A stretch of DNA of 64,000 nucleotides, from NCBI RefSeq assembly GCF_921293095.1, contig NC_060254.1, forward strand, positions 8,494,001-8,558,000, written 5' to 3'. This document shows positions 22,850 to 35,000 of this stretch, one piece after another. How positions within the stretch are numbered: position 1 is the stretch's first letter; each line of letters starts with the position of its first letter. The DNA is from Ischnura elegans (lineage: Eukaryota; Arthropoda; Insecta; Odonata; Coenagrionidae). Below the pieces are notes generated by a model, which was not told the DNA's origin, did not search any database, and saw only the letters and a program-made list of their open reading frames with translations. The translations under genes and the position numbers were made by a program.

Positions 22850-25800
22850 ATGGTAAGTGCCATCCAAATTTAGGCTTATGATCTTGTAGCAACGGGAGTT
22901 TGAATATTATCTCAACTTTTTATAGGAGCCCACTCTGTATACGGTGAAAGGGATGGCAATCTTGGACAATGATGGCCACAGAATACTAGCCAAGTATTAC
23001 GATAAAAACGTATTTCCTACAGCTAAGGAGCAAAAGGCTTTTGAGAAAAATTTGTTCAGCAAAACACATCGTGCCAATGCGGAAATTATTATGTTAGATG
23101 GCTTGACCTGTGTGTACAAAAGTAATGTTGATTTGTTTTTTTATGTAATGGGGAGTTCACAAGAAAATGAAGTGAGTAGTTAATTTAACCTACTTAATTA
23201 AAATAGCCTATATATGACCACTGCACTAATATCTTGCTTTCTCTCGGCTGAACAGCTGATATTGATGAGTGTGCTGAACTGCCTGTATGACGCTGTAAGT
23301 CAAATATTGAGGAAAAATGTTGAAAAAAGAGTTGTTTTGGAGAATCTCGACATAGTAATGCTGGCAATGGATGAAATATGTGATGGGGGGTAAGTTTTGT
23401 CCCTATTAAGAATGATTTGTTGCAATATTACTAAACGTTAACAACATAAAATACTGTGACCGACCTGGGGGAATGTACTTGCGTTGATTGGTAATTTTGA
23501 ACACATATTAACATTGAATTGGGATATAATATTGGCAGAATTTGTAATAATTCACATATTTAAATAAGGCGACCAGTTTCTTAGGACGGCTTTCAAATGA
23601 AGCTATTTTTGTTGCGTTCTTTTCGTATTGCTTCTGGTCAACATTGTTTATGCGTTATTTTAAATTACCTTCTGCTTAATTTTTAACTATTCTATGGGTC
23701 TAAACATAGGCAGATCCAGGGGGGGGGGCACGTGCCCCCCCCAGACCCTTAAAAATATGCTAGATTTTTAATACGGTCCCATTATCATTTCGTTCGTTTT
23801 GTATGACGAAGTATCCTTGTCCCCCCCCCCCCCCCCCCCCCTGAACAAAATCCTGGATACAGCCTTGCTTGTGCCCCTCCCACAAAGAAATCCTGGATCC
23901 GTCCCTGGGTCTAAATGTATGCTAAATTTGGCTGGGGATTATTGAGTGTTCATGTCAGATCACAATGTAAGACTTGATTCTTTTTATTTTCAGTATAATT
24001 CTGGAAGCAGACTCCTCAGCGGTTGTTCAGAGGGTGGCATTACGAACAGATGACATACCTCTGGGTGAACAGACTGTTGCCCAGGTATTCATTTTTTTTA
24101 TCTCTGTGAAAGATTCAATATTTGTTTGTTGGAGTTCGACCAATATTTGCGGCCCATTATTATTTCTTCCCATCATTCCTTCTTCTTTGTTCAACATCTC
24201 TGATCTATTTCCACTGTCGTGCAGGTACTCCTCATGGATTTTTCACCTATTCTAAAATTTTTACTCATTCTGTTGACATCCTTCCCTTAGATACTCCCTC
24301 TCGCCTCAATCTGAATAACCAGTGAAGGGGTGACATTGTCACAGAAGGAAAGCAAGAACTGGAGAAACATGTGCCTGCACCTTCAGAGCATTTTTCATTC
24401 ACTCTCAGAAATTGTTTCATTGTAGTTTCAACTCTTATGGAAAGATAAAACACATTATTCTATTTAGTATTGCCCTAATAATGGTATGACTCGTCCTTTT
24501 TTCCAACCAAAAACAGCCTTGGATCATAGCGCCTCTCCATTATTAAATAATCCATCTCTTCCTTCTCCTTCTTCTCACCTACCTCTCTTAACTTTTACAT
24601 TTTATGACACAATCTATAGTTTATTTCCTTCTAAGTATAATTTATTCTGCCTTCTTGTGCATCTATGGTTTTCCATTTCCTTCTTTCCTCCATTTTCTGT
24701 AACCCAGTGTAAGGTAAAAGAGTGTTAAAAACTTTTGGTGTATGTCGCCACATCACTGTTTGACCCCTAAATCTCAGGACTGAAGCTGGACACTTTCTCA
24801 TTGAAATCTGGAAAGGCAGAGTTTAATTCATATTGGGGTGGGGTCAGTTGCTCAGTTGGATATTGTTTTGCAGGATTACCAGTTGCCATACGTGAACATT
24901 TTATGGCACATTGTATTTGTCGTGTCCCTGAAAAATGGTTCTCTTCTTCCTTTTTTATCCTTATCCAATCTCTTGGGAGTCTCTGTTTAAACCTTTTATT
25001 TTGGTGACCGTTTTTGTTACCTGCAAATTTTATGCCTGGCCCTGTGCTACGGGCTTGATAGCTGTGGACTTCTTTGAATGCACCGCTAGATCTGTCTCCA
25101 TCATCCAACTCATCCACTGTCACTTCATGCCCTCCCCATGTTAGATGACTCAGCTGAGTGCATTACCTTTAATGCCTACATTTTCTTTTTTCATGACACC
25201 AATTTTATAACATCCAAAGTTCATTTAGCATCTTTTTTTTGAAAAATTAAGGCCATTTTTTACTGCCCTAAAAATGCCTATCTTACCCAAGCCTTTTTTT
25301 TTTTTTTTTGCTAATATAGCCTATTTAAGGGTCTTAAAAAAGAAATATTCCTCTTTACATCTGCAAATTTCTCTTTGTTATGATATTATTCTAGTACATT
25401 AGTTTATTTTTTTATGTAATAAGTTTGGCATAGTATCATAAAACAAGCATGGAGCAAAATCATCCAAAGTTTAAAGTTGCACAGAGAATAGAAAAAAAAA
25501 CTATAGCAATATGTATTATGTTATGAGTACATACCTGGGATGCTTTCAAATGCTAAGCATTGTAAGATCCCCGATGCTCGAAGGGGCGTCGTCGATCAAT
25601 TGGCAGGGATTTTTGGAAGGAAACTCATAGACTGCAGAAAGATGATTTTATTCGAACCCGTTTACATTATTTGCCGTCACACGTCCGACTCCGTGACGTC
25701 CGCCTCCCAACGGCCCCCTCCGCTGACCTCCCCTCCTCCTCCTTCTCCATCCTCAGCCATCATCTTATTCTTTCACCAAGCTCTGCAGTTTCCCACGGGA

Positions 25801-27526
25801 GGATGGAACCGCCACAGGATACGAGGGAGTAAAGCGACCCGACTCTTTGCAGAGACTCATGAGTCGGGAAGGTATATGAAGGAGAGTGTAGGTGATGGGT
25901 TGGGGGCGTGAAAAGGATGGGAACGGAAGTTGAGTCTGCTGTTTCTGTCTCTTACAGCATTGTTATAAAAGGCACTGCTTAGTATTTCTTTGTTTTATTT
26001 TTAAAAGATATGTTACCCAAAGTGGGTCTGCCTTCTCAGCTAGTATTGAATACAGTGCAACCTCGATATAACGACACCCCACGGTGCACTAATAAACACT
26101 CGCTATAGTGAATTGTCGCTTTACCGGAGGTGGAGCAAATAATAGCCAATATAGCTGTTGCGAACAGATATACAGGAACAGGAGTGGTGCGGCGACAGAT
26201 AAACATCTATCCGATAAACGTAAGCATAAATCCAGACGAAAGGCGATGTTTTTTTGCATCACTAAATTTCCTTACTCAAATAACGACTAACTATTCAAAC
26301 AATTTATAAGCGCCGCACTGAATAAAAATCATGCAAAGCATTATTTCGTCAATCATTATATTTATCGAACGAGAGTTTACCACATAAATTTGAGACTGAG
26401 CACTCCATTAACTTCATTTCTAACAGATCGCTAGCAATTACAGAGGTTAAGGAGTCTTGATGAAAGTCTTCCGGCGGTGAAACCCTCGCTATGGCGAGAG
26501 CCAGCACCGAAAGGGTCTCGTAAAAATGAATTTTTTAACACGCTCATTATAGGGTCAATTGACGGTGCATCGGCTATATCTCGTAATAGCGGGGGTGTCG
26601 CTATAGCCCGTACTCGCTTTAACGAGGTTCCACTGTACATATGCAATATGACTAAATATATTCTGCATTACTAGTCCAGTCAATATGTGCTCAAAATGGG
26701 CCTCATTAGGATAGTATTGGGGTAATTTGGGTTTTCTTCCTCTCTTTATCTATTATGAGGTAATGGATCCAAGTATGTGGGTGTTTTTACATAATTTCGT
26801 GATGTAGCAAAAAATTGCTCAACTTTTTGGGTTTTCTGTTTGTAATTTGGTATCCTTGGATGTGGAAATAGTGATGGGCACTTAAGTTCCTTTTGGTGAA
26901 TATTTCACTGGCTTTGACATCTCAATTGTACAAGTCAGTTTATAGAGTTACATAGGCTCTGGCGTAAACACTTTTGCATGCATCACTAAAATGAATGAAC
27001 TAAGAATTTTTTGGACATAGCCAAAACTGTGTAAACCATATCATATGAGCCATACCAGTTTTCAATATTGTTAATACTAATATAGTGTGGGAAAAACTGC
27101 TGAGGCACAGCAAAAAGATGAAAATAATGGTTGAGCACTCTAGAGTGTTGCTACTTTTGAGTGGTGAGGTGGGTATTTTGTTGCTATTTTGGCTGGGTGG
27201 CAAAGGGCGGCAACAAATGGCAATACATTACTTTATTAATAGTAATAGAACTAATACTGCTTGAATTTATTGTACAATATACCTTGCTGCATTTTCCCAT
27301 AAAATCCTTGTAAACCGCTTTTCCATTTACATAAAGTCTGGGAGTAAAGTTAAATTTTTTAGCTGGAAATCAGGGAAATGTCAGTGAAATTGAAAATATA
27401 GGGTTAGTGTGAACCCTGTTGATGGATGGTTTTGTGAGTTATTGCAGTGTGCTTATATGCATCTATCTTTTCTTTTAGGTTCTACAGTCAGCAAAAGAGC
27501 AACTGAAGTGGTCACTTCTTAAGTGA
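22850..27526 (+). CDS. COPZ1: coatomer subunit zeta, 5 coding exons
   Basis: Exons: 22850-22852 (the start codon alone), 22926-23171, 23256-23389, 23994-24084, 27479-27526. They total 522 nt with consistent phases and encode 173 residues (human zeta-1 is 177). The small adaptin-like chain of the COPI coat pairs with gamma-COP and helps form vesicles for Golgi-to-ER and intra-Golgi transport. Diagnostic stretches are [57 protein letters not shown] and the C-terminus [12 protein letters not shown]. The first exon contributes only Met, which is unusual but gives the family's expected N-terminus MEPTLYTVK. Intron 3 holds a G-rich hAT MITE and intron 4 (3.4 kb) a pogo-type element. The gene diverges from DARS1. 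Confidence 0.96.
23705..23907. mobile_element. G-rich hAT MITE, 8-bp target duplication
   Basis: The termini are CATAGGCAGATCCAGG and GGATCCGTCCCTG, flanked by the 8-bp repeat ggtctaaa (23697-23704 and 23908-23915). The 203-bp interior has runs of G and C. It is the same family as the element at 38769. It lies in COPZ1 intron 3. Confidence 0.85.
24085..26050. other. COPZ1 intron 4, left part
   Basis: The stretch is AT-rich apart from a GC-rich block at about 25590-25900 that may be old transposon sequence. Several open frames of 60-123 codons lack family resemblance. No exon is needed here because exons 4 and 5 join in phase. Confidence 0.4.
26053..26635. mobile_element. pogo/Tigger-type non-autonomous element, TA target
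   Basis: The termini CAGTGCAACCTCGATATAACG and CGAGGTTCCACTG are inverted repeats, with TA on both sides (26051-26052 and 26636-26637). The element is 583 bp long and has no transposase. It lies in COPZ1 intron 4. Confidence 0.75.
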
Positions 27527-27704
27527 CAATATTCAGTGTTTCATATTAATGCATTCCGTGCAGCCTCTTCTCAATGCCATTTATTTGTCATTGTATTTTT
27601 TGTTATCATATGTCGATGTTTCTAAGTAAATACATCTGTGATGTAAATCATTTATCATTGTAAGAATTTAGGTAAGGAGATTATTGTTGAAAACTTCAGC
27701 CCTT

Positions 27705-27710
27705 AATAAA
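27705..27710 (+). terminator. COPZ1 poly(A) signal
   Basis: A canonical AATAAA lies 179 bp past the COPZ1 stop codon, a normal 3' UTR length. Confidence 0.6.
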
Positions 27711-29091
27711 ATTGATGATTAGAACCATCTTATATTTACGTTATCTTTATTTTCATTTTTTAGTGAAATTTTAATTAAGCACCAGCATGTCTACATTATA
27801 TTTACCTTCCATAAGAGCTAGGACTGTTAGATGGGGAAGACTGTTCTAAGTTTTTGCGAAAAGAAAATAATTAGGACTGACAATTGAACTTGGACTTTCT
27901 TAGTCTCTTCAGTCAATCTTACCCATCAAAAATTTTGACTTAGAATAGGGGTTACGTGTACGATATCAATCAACAAAAATATGTTTTTGGTGAAAATGTA
28001 CTTTGGGTACTCAAAATATATCAGTAGTAAGAAGTTAGCTGCCACAAGCAATGAAACACCCATAAAATTATGAATGGAAAATACCAAGCCTCTGCCTTAA
28101 TTATGCTTAGCTTTCAACGCTTGTGAATCTTTGTAGAAAATCTTGAATTTTACCATTATGTTTGTGCATGTTGACAGTCAAGAGACGTCCTTTGCAATCA
28201 TCAAAGATTGTTTGGCAAGGCTTTGCGTAGAGCTAGTTTTTCTCTTTTAATGCTGACTTTTGACTATTTGAACTAAACTGTGGACTTTATTTTTTCCTCA
28301 GAGTACCGTGTCAATATTGTCACGATATCATCATGGGATATTTTTGAGGTTACCAATGATAATTATTTCCTTTTTCACTGGAGAAAATTTGCTTTTGCCT
28401 TGTGCAGATGATAGGCTATCTCTGCAATTGGAGGTTGAGTTGGTATTTTCTTGATAAAAGAGGCCCATTAGAAAAATTTTCATGTAAAATTATTCAATGA
28501 AGGAATATACAGTAGATATGCCCAAAATGTTTATGCTCATTATTGACATCAAGTCACAGAAAGGATAAAACATACACTTGTGCGAAGTGAGTTTTAGTAG
28601 ATGATTTGGAGAGAATAATGGAGAGTGAGGCTTGCATCACAGCTGGCTTTGGTGGGTGGAATTGTTTACCTTCAGTCAGTGAATTGATAAGGAGTCGATA
28701 TCTTATCATTGATTTCCCTCCTCCCACTGAGCCAGATGCTTTCATTCCTTCAAACTTCCTTATTCTTCTACCCGTTTCCCTACTTTGATGTTATCGTCAA
28801 CTTCTTATCAGTTAATGGCAAGCATTTTAATTGGCTTGTTTGAGGAGAAAATTAATTTTTTGTGGGTGACGTAAGCTTTTCTGCAGCCGTGATTTTTCCT
28901 TTTATTCGTATTAGATTTTTTAGAATCTGTTTTATTATAGTCTGTGCTGTACATATTATAAACCTTTATGAAATTGATTGATACGACTCTGAAGAATCTA
29001 TGAGTGAATTGGTTTGCTATGAAGATTTGAATTAACAGCTTTAGAGACCAGGCAATGATTTGTGTAGAATGTGAGTGACATTTGCATTGCC
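27711..29091. other. intergenic DNA between COPZ1 and the G-alpha gene
   Basis: About 1.4 kb, AT-rich, with no recognised gene or repeat. The right part should include the promoter and 5' UTR of the G-alpha gene; no core motif is clear. Confidence 0.35.
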
Positions 29092-32000
29092 ATGAAGCTC
29101 GATTGCTTTATGCCGGAAGATCCGGCAAGGAGGGCCAGCAAAGAGCTTGAGAAAAAGATTGCCTTGTGGAACAAATCCTACAAGCATGCTATTAAAATAT
29201 TACTTTTGGGTAAGTTCATTCACTTTTTTATGGAATGACATGGTCAAAAAATGTTTGTCCTTCAATATCTATGTCTGTCTATATGTAGAGTATTGTGTTA
29301 CTTCAGTGCATTTAATCAAAATGTCTCTTAACCCCACGAAATTTGTGGGATGGCAGATAATTTATTGGTAGCAAGAGAGTCAGTATTCAGGGATAATCAT
29401 GGTTCACACTATTATAGTTAATATTATTTGAGCACTACAATTTTGTTTGCCACATTGAATAATAATGGGCGTACCCAGCGAGGGGCAGGAGGGGGCAGCT
29501 GCCCCCCCCCCTAGAAGCAAAAATCGCATATGTCTTTAAGGAAAATAATATTTTTTCAAGCAAATAATTTTTAAAACTAATGAAGAGCTATTACAGTTTC
29601 CTTATAATGTTGATTTCATTCACATTTTCCATGCTGCTGATTCCAATGGGACTGTTCAAATGGTTATCTTTAAGATGGCTCTCCAATTAAATCTGACCTA
29701 CAACTTGAACAACCATGGCTTGCCCCCCCCCCCCCCTCGTTTGATCCTGGGTACGCCCTTAAAATAACATGCATTATTAGGTCAATCTAGTTTTTCTTTG
29801 AACTGGTGTGAATTTTTTACACTCATGTACCTGATTGACTATACAAATGAGGTTGAATGGCTATTATTTTGATAAAGAGGCTGAGCAGAAGAATTTAAAA
29901 TAAAATTATCCAATGAAGATATACATCCAGAAGATGCACCCAAAATATGTTCAGTATTGACACCCATTAGCAGTAAGGATAAAACATACACAAATGATAA
30001 CATAATAAACATGAACAAATGTGAAGCATGATAATGACATAAAGCAATCATGTTTCACTCTAGCTCATTGTCAATTGACAAAGAGTTGGTTTGAAGCTTT
30101 GGTTCCAGTATGATTGCTCAGTGTGATAAAGATTCCTTGACAATTAACTTGGGTAAATGGGTTTAGTGAATCGAGTCAGATCACCAATGGGGTCTCTCTC
30201 TAAGACTTGAAATTGAAATCCATTCAATGAATTCCGGAGATAGGAGGGAAATATAAGTAAGTCTTGGTGAGAAAAAAATCTTCCCCTCTAATCCATCCTC
30301 ACATAAATTTAAATTAAGAGAATGCAAAAGTTGGCCACCAATTTTCATGAGTTGACGGCAGTGTTAAGAGTTCTGGTTCATTTACTCATTCAATGAAAAC
30401 CTTTGATTAAGGGAGGTAGTTGCTCGCAAGAGAGCAAAAAAACAAGGAAACACACAAGGCTGAGGAGTTGGGGAAAGGAGGTCGTTACCTGCTTAGCATG
30501 AGTTTGTGATGTCATCCGCTTTGCTTGGAAAAGATTTGGGCCATCAATTTTTGTGGCGATCAGCTCAAGATCAGAGCAACAAATCAGACAACCAGGGTTC
30601 ATGCCAGTCAATGATATAAAAATTGAAACTGGAAGTCATTTAAAATGACATGGACATTTGGTCATTAAATTACGGTCTGGGGAAAAACCCCAGAGGCACA
30701 GCAGAAGGATGAAAATCATAGTCAAATGGATGGAACTTTGCTGCTTTTGAGCTGCAATTCGGCATTTTGATGCCGTCCTAGCTGGGTAGCAATGGGTGGT
30801 ACCAACTCAGCACCTCTTGACATTATTTTTACAACTGTTACTTGACTTTGATACTGCTACTAGACTTTATTTCACTTTACATTTAATTTGGTGCCTTTGT
30901 CCATAAAGCCCCTAAATGTGACTGCTTTCACACTGACATAACGATACCTCCACTGCAAAAATGCTCAACAATCGCCCACCGCATCAAATCCACTCATCTA
31001 GTAGCCCAACAATACCAATCCGCTCAGCTGGCAGTGTCTGGAGCATAAATGCTCACCTCCATGCTTGGATAATAGGAGATGAGCGTTTATGTTCCAGAGT
31101 ATGTACTGCCAGCTGAGCGGATTCGTATTGTTGGGCTACTAGATGAGCGGATTTGATTCGGAGGGCTATTGTTGAGTGTTTTTGCGGTGGAGGTATCGAT
31201 AAAGTCAGGGAAATTAAAAAACTTCTGACAGGAAATTTAGGATAATTGACAATGGAAAGTTGTTAATGGACCCTGACAAAACAAAATTATTGTCTCTTTA
31301 TTTCTCAAATTCCACCATAAATCGATGATATAAGAGGTTGGTGAGCGACCCTGTTGGCTGACAATGCTCCAGACATTACAATGCCAAGAGAATACGGTTG
31401 GTATTTGGATGATACATATTGAATCTGATGGTCAGGCTTTGATTGGGCAATAGGGCTACAACTATCCGACTATCAGAATTGTCAGCTTCATTGGTGGATT
31501 TAGGTGGGGTGGGCCTCTCCCCTGTAACTTTATGAAAAATTAAAAAAATGGTAATCTTTAAGATGGCTTGCCGCTGAAAGCTTTTATTTAACCAGCCTAC
31601 AAACAATGTTTTAAAATAATTGATGAATATCGAAAAGTCACTTGCCAACGCATATCAGACCTCAGACACACTATCGATAAGAGGTGTTGCATACCGCCAA
31701 GAGCCATGTAATGAAACCTTCCCACCAAAAACAGCATCCGTAAACTGCCCCAGGTCAATGTTGACCTCTGAAGGCTGGATATATTCCAGTTGGTACTTGT
31801 GTACAGGGAAGGAATTTATTTGGCTATTTTTGGGCAAGAGCAAGGGTCATGGAGACACTGGTGCAGCGAAGGGGTGGGGGGTTGTGGGGGATAAACCCCC
31901 TCCCAGAGCTCAGAGAAATTTTTAAGTTTAATTCATTTTACTTAATTGGATTAATATTACTAATAGAATAGTGTGATGACTAATAATATATCCCTCAGAA

Positions 32001-35000
32001 AGCCGTAAAAATTACCATTTTGAACCATTTATCTTAAAATTCCACAATTTATTGATCTCGCACCTACCGCTTATCCTGGTGGGTATTCCATATCCCAACA
32101 CACCCAGGTATTAGTTGCACCTAAACCCCCCAGCCTTTATTCCTAGCTTCGCCCCTGCGTGGAGATATGTTGTATGGAAAGCAAATGTTGGCTGGGGGAT
32201 TGTAGCAGAAGTTAATGGCAATAGCAGTTGATGTAGCATTTACATAGTGAGAGGGTTGTGGTCCTGGTCTGGGAATTTTGAAAAAATGTATATACATTTT
32301 AAAATGACATTTTTGTGGTGCTCCTTACCTTGAGACTTGCTTGGTAAGCGCACATTTTGAATCAAATAAAAAAAAATTATGTCATGTTCATCCTTTTTAA
32401 CACTTTGAGTGCCGGCTGCTAAATTTAAAGCCCTACTGAAAAATCCAGCCATTTTTACTATATTCGTACATTTTTTAAATCATTAGCATCAAAAATATAT
32501 TTATATCGATGTGCATTTCAATGAAAATGGACTTTGCTCTTCTTTATGAATGAGTTGAATAACATTTATTGCTAATTTTTAAATATATAATTTAACAATG
32601 AAAACCTACAGTTTTTGAAAAATAAAAAAGTTGCAACATATGATGTATCGCCATAACATGCATGATAATTTTTTTAATACGCTCAATTTGAACTATTTAA
32701 AGCTTTGAAATCATAAAAAAGCATTGTTCCAAGCAAAGCATTATAAATCCTCGATGACAAAAAAGGGTCAATGCACCCTCAACGAATGGTCCATAGGCCT
32801 AAAGAATTTTCACACTTAGTGGCCCAAGATGAGGATGCCGGTAGCTACAGAGGACTTTTCGTCCTCAAGACATAAAGTGAACTCTTTTTCCATCGAGCAG
32901 TTGCTTTTTAAAAAAACAAAACCCCTAAGCAGTAAACTGGAAAAGTACCACGGGCAAAACATTACGGCTTCACGCATACAAAGCCAAGTAAATGGAAAGA
33001 CGTAATATTACGTCCATGGCAATCCTCGGAAGGATTAGCAGGACGTAATATTATGTACGTCCATGGCACCCAAAGTGTTAATCACCTGGAGTAGGGCTTA
33101 CTACACCCAAATCTCCCCCCCCCCCTGGATATGCCCTTTAGGAATGGCATTTTTAACAGATATTAAGGTGAAGAGCAGAGATGATGAGATCTAGAGGATG
33201 ACACGTTGCTTGAAGATATTGCTCTGCATTGGGAAACCTGTTGGGAAAATAAAACTTAAACCAAGGAAGGATTTAAGTGCTTTCCCGGTGAACTACTGTG
33301 ATGAATGTTTCTTGGGCCTGCAACTGGGCTAGGCTCTCCATTTCTGCCGACATTTTGAATGAATGCTTTACTTTTGTCCTCAGGGATGATTGATGGCAAG
33401 TGTTGAGGTGGCAGGCTTATTTACCGTCATGGATGGGTGAGGTCAGTTATGATTAAAACAGCCAGCTGTATGATCTTCTGCTATATCTAAAATGGTATTC
33501 AATGCTTTGCTCAGATTTAGCCCGTAGTCTCTGTTGAAGTAGTTGCTGGCTTGATGTATTTCTATGGCCTCATTGGTGATTCTATCCCAGAAATCAATCA
33601 AATGGCAGAGCAGTTTTGTTCGGTGCAATCTTATGGCATGGAAGCGGTCAATGGAATGCGGCTAGACTGCCGACTTCATTGACTGGCTTAGCTTATAATG
33701 ACAGTAGGAGTCCTTTGTCATGTGGTATAAAAGTACCTCTCAATGTTGTTATCCATAAAATATGTTTCTAGGAATGTGCAAAAATTCCCTGTGGGAGAAA
33801 TGATTGATCTTGACTGGGATTTGAATTTGGATCCCTTAAACTCATACCAAACACTCCACCACTTCAGCTATTGAGGCATCTTCATCTCTTGTAGATCATT
33901 CTGTTCTTATTTGAATAGCTTGTGTGTGATACCATATGCTTCCTTGCCCTCTAGAGAAAAAAACTGCAAAGGAAGAGGATGCCTCCAAACTAAGTGTGAC
34001 CATTGGCTGAGAAAAGCTCTCCTTAATCTTAAGCAAATGCAATAGAAATAGCATAGCCTATCCATATTCCCAAAAGCTATAAAAAGACCTCTAAAATTGA
34101 TTTAATGAGTGACGTGCTGAGTGAGCTGTGGTAGTTAGAATACCTACTTTAGTAATTGATCTAGGCCATTATAAGCCAAGTTTAGTTATTGTGAAAAAGG
34201 CATTTCAGATTGCACACAGATGAAGGGAAAATCACGTTACATGGATAGGTACTCGCTGTGAAAAAGATCTGATGCTTTTCCGGTGTGTGCTGGTGGTGAA
34301 GGTTGCTTGGGTGTCCCACTCGCTAATCTCCTCGATGACTGTTGACGTTTCGGGGTAGGAGTCGCACTCTATCGTCAGGGCTGAGTATCCTGGCGTGGAA
34401 AGTGGTCCCCATATATACCGCGAAGAATAAAAGAACATCAGTGTCAACCTGAAAAATTTGCGGTGGCCGAACAAAGCCTTAATGAAAACCAATCTATCCA
34501 TTGGGAAGATGTGAAGGTCATATCCAGAGAGAAGAAATATGTATTGGGAAAGACTTACTAAGGAGGCCATAGCAATCCGGCTATCGGAAAACATTATCAG
34601 TAGAAATGGCGGTTACTCCCTGAGCAACAACTGGAAACCTGTCCCATGAAGATTGAGTCCGAGGAAAACCAAGGATCAATCAGAGGGAACCTGAGACACC
34701 GGCACCGGTATATAAGGCGACCACTTTCAAAGCCACGATATTCAGCCCTCATGATGGAGTACAACTCGTAGCCCGAAACGTCGTCAGGCATGGAGGAGAT
34801 TACGAGGTGGAGCACCAAAGCAACCTTCACTACCAGTATTAACAGTTGTCTGATGCATTTTGCAGGCTCTGGAGAAGCTGGGAAAACCACAGTTATTAAG
34901 CAGATGAAGATATTACATATGGATGGCTTTACTGAGAGGCAAGATGCCAAATAACTTATTATTCACTTACACATGCTCAGTACATACTTTTGTGTACGTA

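Noticed and set aside
24767-25123. A 118-codon minus-strand frame in COPZ1 intron 4
   Set aside because: The composition is mildly protein-like, but no family, splice context or repeat relation supports it.
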